Positions 1-12,197 are shown, counted from the stretch's first letter. The stretch is 64,000 bases of DNA from Mytilus edulis (GCF_963676685.1 NC_092345.1:45281838-45345837); one strand, 5' to 3'. Notes: generated from the sequence alone by a model not told the origin. Numbers and translations are program-made.

Positions 1-1
1 C

Positions 2-1547
2 TCAGTCGAGGATTATGCCAGGCAATGGGCTAAACGTGAAAAGGAAGACGTAGACACTCTATCCGAATGGATTAAGGCAGTGAGGTCGTTAATACAAATT
101 AGAATCAAGAAACTGAATGGGTCCACCAATGCCCATGCTACGTCAATCTTTAAAGACCCAAATGTTGCTAAACACTTATCCGACCTCCATGATAAATATG
201 TTGTTGTCCCCGCAGACAAAGCCCCAAATAACATCGTTTTTGTCTGTAAAAGTCACTACATTAATTGCTTGATAAACGAATTAGGTATAGACAATTCACT
301 TGGAAACTCAACATATACCCTCACGACAATTACCAAAGAGGAAATCCTGGATAATCATAGGTCTGTTCTTTGTTCCTTTGGTATTTCAACCAAAGATGAA
401 GAACTGGATCTTCCATCACTGTATTGGATACCTAAACTACATAAGTGTCCTTACAAACAACGGTATATTGCTGGGTCTTCCAAGTGCTCCACGAAACCTC
501 TTTCTAAATTATTAACATCTATTTTATCAGCAATCAAAGACGAGCTTCAAAGTTATTGTGAAACTGCCTATTCTAGAGGTGGCGGGAATCAGATGTGGAT
601 ACTTAAAAATTCCAAAGATCTTTTAGAGTACATACAATCTAACTCTCTTTCATCTTGTAACAGTATTAAAACATTTGACTTTTCTACTCTTTACACAAGT
701 ATTCCACATTCCAAACTAAAAGACAAATTGAAAGATTTGGTATTACTTTGCTTCATAAAAAAGAATGGCCAACGTAGATACAAGTATCTTGTCTTAGGGA
801 GGGATAAATCATACTTTGTAAAGAATCACTCTGATTCAAACAATAAAATTCTCTGAAACCGATATTATCAAGATGCTTGATTTCTTGATTGACAACATGT
901 TTGTAACGTTCGGAGGACGTATTTTTCAACAGACTGTCGGCATCCCAATGGGAACAAACTGTGCCCCTCTACTTGCCGACTTGTTTCTTTATTATTATGA
1001 GGCTGACTTCATGCAGGAACTTCTTAGGAAGAAAGATAAGAAGTTAGCAATATCCTTTAACTCTACTTTCCGCTATTTAGATGACGTTCTTTCACTAAAC
1101 AATTCAAAAGTTGGTGACTATGTGGAACGCATCTATCTCATCGAATTGGAGATAAAGGATACTACAGATACAGTTAAGTCGGCTTCATATCTTGACTTAC
1201 ATCTAGAAATTGACAATGAGGGTCGGTTGAAAACAAAACTTTACGACAAAAGAGATGATTTCAACTTTCCAATTGTGAACTTTCCATTTCTAAGTAGCCA
1301 CATTCAAGCAGCACCTGCATACGGGGTATATATCTCCCAATTGATACGATATTCCCGTGCTTGCATTTCCTATCATGATTTTCTTGATAGAGGGTTACTG
1401 CTCACAAGAAAGCTATTAAACCAAGAGTTCCAAATGGTGAAGTTGAAATCATCCCTTCGTAAATTTTACGGACGCCATCACGAGTTGGTTGACCGTTATG
1501 GAATAACCGGTTCACAAATGATATCGGATATGTTCTTTACGTCGTAG
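2..1547 (+). pseudogene. Penelope-like reverse transcriptase, frameshifted
   Basis: Reverse transcriptase of a Penelope-like retroelement. The frame is open from the left window edge, so the start lies outside. The first block (to about 847) carries the conserved YWIPKLHK and FDFSTLYTSIP motifs; the second (to 1547) carries GIPMGTNCAPLLADLF and the catalytic FRYLDDVLSLN box, then YDKRDDFNFPIVNFP and YGVYISQLIRY, typical of this group. The two blocks are in different frames. One extra A in the run at 845-848 explains the shift, so the copy is inactive. No GIY-YIG endonuclease domain is visible before the stop. A related copy lies at 4540-5221. Family assignment rests on motif recognition; the RT identity is firm, the Penelope label less so. 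Confidence 0.75.
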
Positions 1548-1885
1548 CTACAATCCCCTTCCCTTTCATGAATGTGACCTACCGAATTAGACTATTTACC
1601 GGATTTGTAATCACATAAGCAACACGACGGGTGCCACATGTGGAGCAGGATCTGCTTACCCTTCCGGAGCACCTGAGATCACCCCTAGTTTTTGGTGGGG
1701 TTCGTGTTGTTTATTCTTTAGTTTTCTATGTTGTGTCATGTGTACTATTGTTTTTTCTGTTTGTCTTTTTCATTTTTAGCCATGTCGTTGTCAGTTTGTT
1801 TTAGATTTATGAGTTTGACTGTCCATTTGGTATCTTTCGTCCCTCTTTTCCTTTCACATCCTGTGATAACACCACTCGAAATATC
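1548..1885 (+). mobile_element. 3' untranslated tail of the Penelope-like copy
   Basis: Non-coding stretch directly after the RT stop. Its sequence recurs in reverse complement at about 10430-10692 without any RT, and a fragment recurs near 26990-27060. Shared landmarks include CTACCGAATTAGACTATTTA and a G/T-rich GGTGGGGTTCGTGTTG block. The recurrence shows that this tail is part of the mobile unit. It ends near 1885, where a different LINE begins. Confidence 0.65.
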
Positions 1886-1894
1886 TTAACCTGG

Positions 1895-3404
1895 TGTCAA
1901 GAAACTCCTACACACTATAAACCCACAAAAGGCAACCGGCCCAGACAATATCAGAGGCAGAATACTTAAAGAACTCAATGACCAAACAGCTCCAATTCTT
2001 ACACTTATCTTCAAAACATCACTTGAAACTTGCTTTATACCATCAGACTGGAAACACGCCAACGTAGCACCAGTACTTAAAAAAGGGGGAAAATATAAAC
2101 CAGAAAATTACCGTCCTATATCATTGACATGTATTTTCTGTAAACTTATGGAGCATATCATCACTAAACAAATCATCAACCATCTTGAAACGAACAATAT
2201 ACTGTATGACATCCAGCATGGCTTCCGTCAGTCTAGATCTTGCGAAACTCAACTCATTTCATTCATCCAAGAACTTGCAGCAAATGATAACAACAACACT
2301 CAAATAGACTTAATTATAATGGACTTTGTCAAAACCTTTGACAAAGTTCCTCATGAAAGATAACTCTATAAATTACACTATTACGGTATCCAAAATGAAA
2401 CTTTAAACTGGGTCTCTGCCTTCTTAAATGACAGAACACAAACAGTTGTCCTGGATGGAGAGTCATCTGACCTAGCCCCAGTCACATCAGGTGTCCCTCA
2501 AGGCACAGTTCTGGGCCCAGTATTATTCTTGGTATACATTAATGACCTACCAGAATACCTATCATCAAGTAAGCTCAGACTGTTTGCCGATGACAGTATC
2601 ATCTTATTCTACAGAACCATCAAATCTCACAGCGACTGTGATGCTCTACAGTTAGATTTAGATGCTGCTGCTAGGCGGGAGCAAGACTGGTTGATGGCTT
2701 TCCATCCAGACAAATACACAGTCCTTACAGTCTCACAGAAGAAAAAGCCATTTAAACATGACTATATCCTCCACAATCACAAACTGCAACTTGTCTCTTC
2801 GGCTAAATACATGGGCTTTACACTTCAAGCAAACCTAAAATGGTCAAAACATACATACAACATCATAGCTAATGGCAACAAATCCCTGGGCTTCTTAAAA
2901 AGAAACTTAAAAACATCTTGTCGGAACATCAAAACTCAGGCTTATCTGGCACTAGTCCGTCCTAAACTGGAATGTTCATGTTCAGTATGGGACCCTCACA
3001 CAGTTGAACAAACCTCCAAAATCGAGATGGTCCAAAGGCGAGCTGCCAGGTATGTCTGTAACAGATACCATAACATCAGTAGCCCAACAGATATGATAAA
3101 CACCCCAAACTGACCAACTCTACAGGAAAGAAGAACACGCACATGATTAATAATGTTCTACAAAATAGTACATCAAATCGTAGCTATACCATCTGCTATT
3201 CTCATACCATCAGACAGTAGAACCCGCAAAAACCACAATTATACTTTTAGACACATTTCAACCAAAAAAGATACATATAAATATTCATTTTTTCCATATA
3301 CCTTAACTCAGTGGAACTTATTGCCAATGCAAACAGTCGCTGTCGCCACAGTTGACACTTTCAGAGAACAGCTCACACCAGCTATTCTCCACAAATTCAT
3401 TTAA
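1895..3404 (+). pseudogene. LINE reverse transcriptase (jockey/CR1-like), three in-frame stops
   Basis: Truncated non-LTR retrotransposon ORF2 that starts inside the RT domain. Visible motifs are KATGPDNIRG, NYRPISLTC, IDLIIMDFVKTFDKV (catalytic Asp), SGVPQGTVLGP and LFADDSIILF (catalytic DD). The C-terminal part reads like jockey/CR1-type proteins (PKLECSCSVWDPHT, MVQRRAARYV). One frame runs throughout but is broken by stops at 2361-2363, 3111-3113 (at a position that is normally Trp) and 3144-3146. There is no endonuclease domain, so the copy is 5'-truncated and dead. A short 3' UTR follows. Confidence 0.85.
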
Positions 3405-3533
3405 CTCATTATTAGCCTATGTACATAGTTTTAAACACAATTCATAAAATTAAATTACGCACCTCAAATTTATTTCCAAATATTTTTGTTTTTTCTGTTT
3501 TGTTTAAAATTAAATTTTAATAAATATTAAATA
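3405..3533 (+). mobile_element. 3' UTR of the dead LINE
   Basis: AT-rich tail after the LINE stop, with the repetitive AATTAAATTTTAATAAATAT pattern near 3510-3530 that probably marks the element's 3' end. No poly(A) longer than a few bases is present. Confidence 0.4.
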
Positions 3534-3566
3534 AACACCCAAAACTGGCCAACTCTACAGGAAAGT
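3534..3566 (+). repeat. Short second copy of LINE coding sequence
   Basis: About 32 nt nearly identical to 3101-3130 of the LINE just upstream. Here the codon that is TGA at 3111 reads TGG, the ancestral Trp. It is directly followed by the hairpin at 3577. It looks like the leftover of another copy of the same family. Confidence 0.6.
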
Positions 3567-3576
3567 TGTTTAATTT

Positions 3577-3675
3577 ATTGAACCATAAAACTAATTTTTT
3601 ACTCTTCACATTGAATAATCCGCGAAGCGGATTATGTAAAATGTGAAGAGTCAAAGATTAGTTTTATGGTTCAAT
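3577..3675. repeat. 99-bp near-perfect palindrome
   Basis: Three nested complementary blocks: 3577-3595 with 3657-3675, 3601-3612 with 3640-3651, and ATAATCCGC with GCGGATTAT at the centre around GAA. The whole can fold into one long hairpin, as in miniature fold-back elements. No coding potential. Confidence 0.75.
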
Positions 3676-4429
3676 AAAATCAAAATAAATTATTGCCATT
3701 CATTATAAATAAATTTCTATCAAAAATAGGCTCAAGGAACATTTTATATTATTTATATTAACAATAACAACGTACACACATGTTGGCGTATGAATACACA
3801 ACGTAAGAGTGGGCGCGTCGCCATCAAAATTGACAACATTGAAAATAAAACTAATAATTTTAACCAATCAGAAGACAGTAAATACACCAAATTTATTTAT
3901 AAATATATATATATGTAGACCACGCTGCGCGCGCAAACAGTAAATAATCTTCAGATCATTGAAGGACTACTGAAAACCTAAAAAAAGAAAAAGCACGTGC
4001 CGCGTCGTCTATGATATTAACCAGTCGTCATAGGTAAAATAGTGATGGACAGATTATAATTGGTCATCACAACTCGATTGCTTTTCTCACTTTCGCTGCA
4101 CCGGCTCAAGCGAGAGAATCTCATTGGCTAAAAGCTTGAGAAATCTTTTTAGGTAAAATGTTATATTCACCGCGACAAAAATCACAAGAGGTTTGGAACA
4201 TCGTCCGTGTTTCTAAAATTTACATATACCAAGGCAACGACAAAGACGTAGGTATGTATGTTTTCATTGTGTAACGTCTTTATGCTTTTACCCAAAAAAT
4301 TATCCCATATCCGCATATATTAGTTTCTGTTGAATTTTGGATGTCTGATTTGTAAGATATATAAAGAATAACTTCAGTTATATGGGAGAAATGAGACCTT
4401 CCTAAACATGTTTAACCCCCTCCATATTT
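3676..4429. other. No gene recognised
   Basis: AT-rich sequence with a short TA microsatellite near 3905 and a less AT-rich patch (about 3990-4200). I see no ORF, splice-bounded exon or known repeat that I can name. Confidence 0.4.
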
Positions 4430-5221
4430 TTGCGCGTGTCCCCCATGCCAGGAGCCTCTGGCCTTTGTTAGTCAGTATTGTATGTTTCTCAATTCTAGTT
4501 ACTTTGTAGGTTTCGGAGTTTAGTGTGGCATCAATTTTCACCGAACTAGTACATTCCGTATATCGCCAGATTATCGGAATTCCAATGGGGACTAACTGTG
4601 CACCACTTATTGCGGACCTGTTTTTGTATTGTTATGAGTTACAATTTATGATAAAAATAAGCAAAGACCCATCGAAACAACATCTGATAAACAAATTTAA
4701 TAATACTTTTAGATATTTGGATGATATTTTGGCTCTCAATAATGACGACTTCAGTATGTATATCAATGAAATTTATCCTGTTGAACTTACTTTAAATAAA
4801 GCTAATACTAACAATGACCACTGCCCTTTTCTCGATCTTGATATCTATATCACTAATGGAAAGCTGAATACTAAAATTTATGATAAAAGGGATGATTTTT
4901 CATTTCCTATCGTTAATTATCCGTTTTTAGATGGTGACGTTCCCTTGTCACCATCTTACGGTGTTTATATATCTCAACTTGTACGATTCGCTCGTGTATG
5001 TAACAATGTTTTAGATTTTAACGAGAGAAATTTATGTATTACTGAAAAATTATTACACTAGGGTTTTCGATATCACAAACTAGTCAAAACATTTACTAAA
5101 TTTTATCATCAGTATAAAGACATCATTCGTAAACATAGCTCAACATGCAGACTTCTAATACGTTCAGGTATTTCACATCCAATTTTTTATGAAAATATTC
5201 TTTATAAAGCACAAAGGTGTT
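4430..5221 (+). pseudogene. Penelope-like tail joined to a truncated RT copy
   Basis: The block 4430-4540 matches the 3' tail of Penelope-type copies (compare 17510-17660: CAGGAGCCTCTGGCCTTT, then a GTATGTTT and an ACTGAACTAGT-like block). At about 4550 it runs straight into the RT palm of a second copy: GIPMGTNCAPLIADLF, catalytic FRYLDDILALN, YDKRDDFSFPIVNYP, YGVYISQLVRF. The RT frame is interrupted by TAG at 5059-5061 (probably CAG before mutation), then continues in frame to a stop at 5219-5221. Tail-to-truncated-RT joints are a known habit of Penelope-like elements. The copy is 5'-truncated and inactive. Confidence 0.7.
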
Positions 5222-5700
5222 AGTATTCACCTCAGAAACTTACAAAACCTTTGAATAGATTTATTAAGAAGGGATATAATAACGATACTGTTGTCAAGTC
5301 ATTAAAAAAAATTCATATTTCATAATTCATATTTTGGCGTTAATATTGAGTCACTGATAAGGTCTTTGTATCGGAACTAAACACATTTATTCTAAAAACA
5401 GTTGTTGGCATGACACGGGTTATGTTCTTCTCATGTATGTTATGATGGTATGATACTAAACCCCTAACGGGAAGGATTGTGCCTGATGTTCATATGATGA
5501 AATCATAATCATTCAGTCAGTTTAATTGAAGTCTGGAGCTGGCATGTCAGTTAACTGCTAGTAGTCTGTTGTTATTTATGTATTATTGTCATTTTGTTTA
5601 TTTTCTTTGGTTACATCTTCTGACATTAGACTCGGACTTCTCTTGAACTGAATTTTAATGTGCGTATGATCATGCACTTAAGTCTTAAGTCTCCTTCCGA
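5222..5700 (+). mobile_element. 3' tail of the second Penelope-like copy
   Basis: Non-coding sequence after the RT remnant. It aligns by eye over about 350 bases with 17120-17460 (shared CAGTTGTTGGCATGA, AAGTCTGGAGCTGG and GACATYRGACTC landmarks), which shows it is a repeated tail. Confidence 0.6.
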
Positions 5701-6594
5701 CCGGCAATAAAACCCTTGTCTAAATAGGACGCCCGTTTAACTGTGCTGGATGTACAAGTATGTAGCCACGTCTGGTAAGGATGGTGACGTTGATTCCGAT
5801 GTCACGTGTTAAAATAATGCCATTCTATTTGCATGTTATGAATCCTTGCAACAACTCTTCTACGGGTCCGTAGGTGTTCTATTTCAATGCAAAATTGCTG
5901 TTCCTATCTAGTATATACCGACATTTTTCAGTGGCAGTCCAAATTTCTCCGACCTTTATCCCAGATGGCATCTATAACATGACCTACATATTGTATTTTT
6001 TTTAATTTTTTTTCTCGTCAAGAGAATGCATGAAATAATAATACCACAATCAACCATCTATTATGATCTTCACTTGGTCATTTCTCGGGAAAATTGAGTC
6101 ATCTCCATTTCTGTGTTGATGTCTTGAACATCATTTTCATCTTCAATGCTTTATTTGTCAAAGGGGTTAAATACATAACTTGAAATGTTACTAGTATAAA
6201 TACACGAAGAAGCTTGCTAAAATTGAATACTGATAAATACCTAAAGTGATGCAGGGGTAGTACAGAATTTTAGTACAAGTTTAAACTCTTAACAGTAACT
6301 GTATTATACCGCTGTTCGAAATTCATAAATCGATTGAGAAAAAACAAATCCGGGTTACAAACTAAAAAACACATCAAATATAAGAGGAGAACAACGACAA
6401 AACAGAATATAAATGTTGAAAATATGACACACAACTCTATGTTCTTAAACAAAACAAAATATCTATGACTTTAAAAATATATCGCCACATAAAAAGGTTT
6501 GCTTGTGAACCGACTGTATTTACAAAGTGTAACCTAAAGTATTTTTCGATTTGTCTTTGTAAATTATTACCTTTAGTGTTAAGTGCAATATGGT

Positions 6595-6935
6595 ACTATC
6601 AGTTGTCGTGGCTCGATACTTATATACACATCCCGTCATTGTGTTATTGTGCTATGGTCAATTTTTGAATTCTTTTCCTTTTGCTAATGTGTTTTGTCTA
6701 TATGCCATTTTTTTGGGGAATGACAATTTAAGCACATGTCATACAAGTGACTTTGTAATTGAGAGGTTTAGCCAGCTAAATAACAAAAATACCGAACTTC
6801 AAGAAAATTTCAAAACGGAAAGTCCCTTATCAAATGGCATTCAAAAGCTCAAACCCATTAAACGAATGGATAACAAGTGTCATATTCTTAACTTTGTACA
6901 GCATTTTCTTATGTAGAAAGTGGTGAATTAAACCT
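6595..6935 (+). repeat. Interspersed repeat, copy 1
   Basis: Contains the block ATACCGAACTTC...CTTATCAAATGGCA...ATTAAACGAATGGAT, which recurs at about 15905-16005 and, more diverged, at 47712-47815. Short ORFs here are not conserved between copies, so I treat them as chance. The family type is unknown. Confidence 0.55.
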
Positions 6936-6944
6936 GGTTTTATA

Positions 6945-8925
6945 ATTCAAATTCAATTCAAATATTTATTGCCATGTAAACTTTAAACATTAAGTTTGTG
7001 ACATACAAAATAATAAACAATATAACTATATTTCACATATATATATATACACAATCATTCATTTACAGTAAATATTCCAGTGTCCCCTGTCCTCAATTCT
7101 AATGACCTTTTGATGTAGGACCCCAATTTATTTACTTGTGATGGTGTTGATGGATTGAGTATAAAAATCAACTTTTCTTCATCAGATAAATCTTTAACAG
7201 AAAAATTAAAATCCAAATTGTTAAAAAAGTTATTTCTTAGTTCCATATTTAATTTACAATCTAACATAAAATGTTTTTCGTTTTCTAATGTTTTACATTT
7301 AAGGCATAATCTCTGCTCTCTAGGAATATTAGTATGTCTGCCTTTTTCTATATTTAAATTATGGTCACTAATTCTTAGTTTTGTTATTAATTTTCTATAT
7401 GAAAAGTTTGATGTTCTTAAATAGTCTTCAAAACGTAAATTTTGTTTAAGATTCTTATATAAATAAAGTTTACTTTTTTCATCAATGTTTTGCATCTTAT
7501 CATGTATCAAATTTTCAAAGTAGTTTTTAGAGCTTGTTTTTATATAAACTTTAAATGAATTATTTATTTTTTTGTCTGAACTAGTATTTTGTTGAATTTG
7601 TGCTATATCTAAATTAAGTTCACTTAAAATATTTTTTACATATGTAAACCAGGAGTATACTCCTTCTGAGTCGTAAGTTTTTACTAAGCGTGTAAGCTTC
7701 TTTAAAAAGAGGATTTAACTTACAGCATTCAAATCTCTTTAAATATAATAAAGTTTGTGTTTTAATATTAAATTATATAGGAAGTCTCCCCAATTCAACT
7801 CTAGTTGCAAGATTAGATGCATTCTTTCTAGTTCCTAGTAAAAATTTACAAAAATGCAAGTGCAATTTTTCAATTGAACTTTTTTCTGCAAAACTTAAAA
7901 TATCTACTTCTTTTCCAGAATTTAAAGCTCTATTTTTTGCTCTAAAAAGAGATATATATGTGTCTAAATATGTAACTTCAGAGTTGTATATCATTATTGG
8001 TTTTATGAGGGAATCAAAGAGGTGGCATGCAACTTTGACTGGTAAATTATTCAAAGACTTTGTGTAAGCTTTCAACCCATATAATGCTTTTTGGGCTTTT
8101 TTGACAAGTTCTTTAGTACTATCAGACATGTTGCCATTGCATTTAATTAATAAGCCTAAAAATGAGTATTCTGATACATTATCAATGTTACTGTTTTTAA
8201 AATTTAAAAATGATTTTTCTAGTTTAGAGCATGTCCTATTAAATATCATAGATTTTGTCTTTTTAATATTCAATTCTATCTGCCATTTATCACAGTATAA
8301 AGCTAAATTGTTGAGACTATTCTGTAGCCCTGTTTTAGTTTCTGAAAAAAATTAACAAGTCATCTGCAAAAAGCAGGCAACTTAGTTTTGAGTCTATAAT
8401 TTTTAGAGGATAACACAAGTCATTTTCAAAGACCTCTGTGATGTCATTAATGAATATATTAAATAAAGTAGGACTCAGTGAATCACCTTGTTTTACCCCT
8501 CTTGTAATATTAAACATATCAGTTACCATGTTTTTGTATTTAATTGAAGACCCAGTGTCATCATATTGATGTTTTATAATGTTAAAAAGTTTCTTTCCTA
8601 CCCCCATATTATAAAGTTTGTACAAAAGAGCATCTCTCCATACAGAGTCAAATGCCTTTCTTAAATCTACAAAACAAGCATAAAATTTCTTTTTGTTTTT
8701 ATGTAAATACTTATTTATTAGAGATTTTAATATAAAAATGCTATCTGCAGTTCTGTGGTTCTCTCTAAAACCAAATTGACTGTTACTTAATTGTTCATCT
8801 ATAATTTTAGTAAGCCTATTGTTTAGAGTTGCATTAAATATTTTTGCAAGACAATTAATCATAGAGACTCCTCTGTAGTTATTGGGATCATTTTTATCGC
8901 TACTAGCTTTACCTCTCACTTAAAT
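6945..8925 (-). pseudogene. 5'-truncated LINE with RT, several frameshifts
   Basis: Minus-strand non-LTR retrotransposon. The first block (8919 to 8335) is the RT palm: NNYRGVSMINC, FGFRENHRTADSIF, CFVDLRKAFDSVW (catalytic Asp), GVKQGDSLSPTLFN and LLFADDLLIFF (catalytic DD). The frame then shifts near 8340; the next block (8273 to 7773) gives the thumb-like ELVKKAQKALYGLKAY region. A third block (7510 to 7055) carries a C-terminal CxxC-x7-H-x4-C motif. At least two frame breaks make it dead. The 3' end near 6945 has an ATTGAA-type repetitive tail when read on the minus strand. The clade is not resolved by eye. Confidence 0.85.
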
Positions 8926-9100
8926 GACAGTAGCATACGATAATATTATTTTGACAACGATGTGTGAACAAACAAACAGACAACATTGGTAAAAATCTCA
9001 AAAAGGGGATTATGACAGTCGCATAACATTCTATTATATTGACAACGATGTGTGAACAAACACACAGCCATAATTGGTAACAATGTCATAAATAGGGTCA
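8926..9100. repeat. 88-bp tandem duplication
   Basis: Two adjacent units share GACAACGATGTGTGAACAAA, starting at 8953 and 9041, with TGACAGT..GCATA upstream and AAAAAKSGGRTYA-like sequence downstream. The array begins exactly where the minus-strand LINE ends, so it may be the preinsertion satellite. Confidence 0.65.
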
Positions 9101-9616
9101 CAGCACTCAACATTGTGTTAAAATCTTCATCATTATAAAAAAAAGCGAGTCATCCTTCTAATATAAGGCGCCGACATGACAAACTGTGAATCATTTAAAA
9201 CGAAAACTTACGACCCAATTGAGATCCTTTCATGTTAATTTGATGTCTAACATTCACTTTATGGAAAACTGTCATTTATTTATTGGTGGTTACCTTAGTA
9301 CTGACTGCTCCAGGATACTGATTACAATAGAGATAATATATATGCATAATGACAAACACGTACTAGTAGTTTGTATGTAAAATCAATATGTTTGGATAAA
9401 AGAATCAACATTTTCCCACATATAAAACTGTAAATATGGACAGGTTTGATAAAGATATTAAATTTTCTCAAGTTTAAATAATTTTACTGTCAATAACGAT
9501 AGGTGCTCCATTTTAATTGTATTGCATATATGTAAATATGTATAATTATGACCAATCGTTTTGCCATCATAGCATAACAAATTTTAATATATTACTCGGG
9601 GGAAAACTGCATTTAT

Positions 9617-9840
9617 TATACCCCACGCTACGAAGTTCTGAAAGGTATAATGTTTTTGACCCATCCGTCCGTCAGTCCATCCGTTAGTCCGGTCATTTCA
9701 TGAAAATTTGTGGATGATAAGGACATACTATGTAGATGTGCATATTGACAGGAAATGTTGATTCAATTTTTATTCTTATACAATTTTCTTTCTTACACTT
9801 ATTTTATTTCTCCAATGACAATGTGGGGCCGTGGGGTATG
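9617..9840. mobile_element. MITE-like element with TATACCCCAC termini
   Basis: The left end TATACCCCACGCTACGAA and the right end GTGGGGTAT are imperfect inverted repeats. Inside is a CCATCCGTCCGTC-type run, common in mollusc non-autonomous elements. No ORF. The termini are short, so the boundaries are approximate. Confidence 0.45.
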
Positions 9841-10429
9841 TGAGCGCGCTCACTAACGTTCTTTAATTTACGATTTTATCAACAGCTAATTATTTGTGAA
9901 AAAAGTCAAATGATAGTTTCTTGTAAACTATTATATTATGGATATTTAAAAGGGATACTCAGTAACTACAAAAAATCAGTACTATAGGTTTATTTGACTT
10001 TACACTTGAGCATATTTCAGCTTCTATAAGACCATTATTATGCTGTATCTCATTCTAATCTCATTGATTATAAACTGCAACTTCTTAAAACATATGCCAT
10101 TTTAAACTCGAACTTTGACATGAATATATTTTTTTTTAACTCGAACGTGCATATGTTTTTGTCTTTTAACTTACATTGCAACTCAGCCTCAAATTCTTAC
10201 TCGAAGAAAAGCAAACATTTTTACTCGAACTCTTCATAAGTGATGATGAAGTGTTCTCTAAATTATCTACAAATCTCACGAAAATAAAACATGAATTATT
10301 ATTATAAAGGAGAAAGCAGGTCAAGGTTAATATACTTGTTTTCTTGGGTCCTCAGTTAAAAGAAAGTAACGTGAATAGTATGATTATATACGCGTGTGTA
10401 GTAGTAGAGAAGAGAGGCCAGATGTACCA

Positions 10430-10692
10430 AAGATTGAAACTCTAAAAATAAACTGACAATATCATGGCTATAAATAAAAGACAAACAGACAAACAATAGT
10501 ACACAAAACACAACATAGAAAACATAAGACTGAGCAACACGGACGTAACCCACAAAAACAAATGATCAGAAAGGGTAAGCAGATCCATCTCCACATTGCA
10601 TCCCGGTGTGTTGTTTAAGTCAGTACAAACCCGGTAATAAGTCTAATTCGGTTGGTCACATTCTGAGAAAAGGGGACGGGATTGAAAATACG
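10430..10692 (-). mobile_element. Solo Penelope-like 3' tail, minus strand
   Basis: Reverse complement of the tail at about 1550-1880, recognisable over its whole length. No RT sequence is attached. It lies just downstream of the GPCR's 3' end. Confidence 0.65.
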
Positions 10693-11015
10693 ACATTAAG
10701 AACAAATCCGTCGTCATCTGTGAAACGGATACTCAATAACGGCCAACCAGCTCAGCCAATAACAAAATAAGGTAAAGTATATTGAGTACTACATATACAT
10801 TCGATTTATATTATTTATCTGCTGAGATAAAACATTGATAGTACAAGTCATATAAAAAGTAACGAATTGAAGAATTATAGTTTGTCTAAGTCACCAAGAC
10901 TTCATGTAATATGACTAAAACATCGCGATGCTGCACAAAATGAGACATTATACTGTTACAGTAGTGGTTTATGTGAGCAACGTTTTCAACCGAAGTTCTT
11001 TTATATTCCATGTTG

Positions 11016-12062
11016 TTAATGTCTGCAAAACATACCAAAAAATGTTTGTCTAAACTTTTTACTTAGAAAGCAAAGGATTGCGAAGTTGACAGGACTGGTA
11101 ACCATATAAACTACATACGTAATACCAGAAATCAAGGCGTTGTTTGATGTTATTCGTCGTCGGGATTTGAGGTGGTCAATAAGCAACAAAGTACCAATAG
11201 TTATTTCTGTCAAAAAAACAATGGTTGCTATCAAAGATACAGCAAAATCCATTCGCTCTAACGACGCTGTTGCACCGGAAGAAGAAGTGGTTGATTTCCG
11301 CCATTCCTGAATGTCGGATGATTTTCGAAGTAAAAGAATAGTGAAAATGACAAGAAGCATACATGGAATAAAACGTAAAATAAGCATCCTGGTTATGTAT
11401 TCTTTATCAGATCTGTCCTTCACTGATCGTCTGCATCCAGTAAGTTTGATTCCTTTTAAAGATGTGATTTCAACCGGATTATATGTTACGTCTTCAAATG
11501 TATCAATCTGTGCACATAAGCTTATGACAAATACACAAATACTGAAAAGAATTCCATTCCTCATAGTGCAAAATCGGCTTGCTTTCAATGGAAACGAAAC
11601 GACGAAAAATCTTTCTATTGATAGGCCAACTGTAAGACTTAATGATATAAGATGGAAAACTGTAGGAAGAATTACTTGGCAAATTTCAAAAATATAGCAC
11701 CATTCTATTTTTAAAAAGTCTCTACTTTGTTTGACACTAAACACTTGAATGTTGAAAGGTACCGGAATTATGCCGGTCAGAATATCGGCAATTGCTATAG
11801 ATACCATAACGGCATGCGTAGAAGTCCTGAATTTTCCTTTGATGATTGTTGCAATGAGCAGAATATTCATTATTGTAACAAAGAAAGTAATTATTGGCCC
11901 TACATATCCGTAATAAATATAGGCCCCACTTTCAAAATAAGTTATTAAATTGAATGCTTTGGTTCTATTATGTTGTTCTAATGTTGAAACGTTTAGAAAT
12001 CCTCCTAAAAGGGACTCTGTTAATTGTGAAGCTGTTGTTGTTCTTGGTAGTCTTCTGGCCAT
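11016..12062 (-). CDS. Class A (rhodopsin-type) G protein-coupled receptor, intronless
   Basis: A 348-residue seven-helix membrane receptor in one exon, starting at an ATG. The N-terminus has two possible N-glycosylation sites (N24, N32). TM1 is near residues 53-75, with the conserved Asn in IMNILL. TM2 contains IAIADIL (Asp93). C122 and C210 are placed for the usual extracellular disulfide. The end of TM3 reads ERF (150-152) instead of DRY. TM7 has SPVNFAI (323-329) in place of NPxxY, followed by a basic helix 8. The ERF and SPVNF variants recall invertebrate peptide receptors (FMRFamide, myomodulin or sex-peptide-receptor-like), but the ligand is unknown. The frame is intact and a decayed relative lies at 25.9-26.5 kb. 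It probably signals from the plasma membrane. Confidence 0.85.
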   Translation of the reverse strand: MARRLPRTTTASQLTESLLGGFLNVSTLEQHNRTKAFNLITYFESGAYIYYGYVGPIITFFVTIMNILLIATIIKGKFRTSTHAVMVSIAIADILTGIIPVPFNIQVFSVKQSRDFLKIEWCYIFEICQVILPTVFHLISLSLTVGLSIERFFVVSFPLKASRFCTMRNGILFSICVFVISLCAQIDTFEDVTYNPVEITSLKGIKLTGCRRSVKDRSDKEYITRMLILRFIPCMLLVIFTILLLRKSSDIQEWRKSTTSSSGATASLERMDFAVSLIATIVFLTEITIGTLLLIDHLKSRRRITSNNALISGITYVVYMVTSPVNFAILCFLSKKFRQTFFGMFCRH

Positions 12063-12197
12063 TTTCTCAATTAGTTCTACAAAATAACGTAAAACATCAA
12101 TTCATCAATCGTTTGATTATTTATACTATACTATACTTATTAGATGTCACCTCATTGGTCATTGACTGAATTACTTAGCCGTATTTCGCACATTTTT

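Noticed and set aside
11311..11697. Plus-strand 128-codon ORF
   Set aside because: Antisense shadow of the GPCR, whose seven-helix reading is clear.
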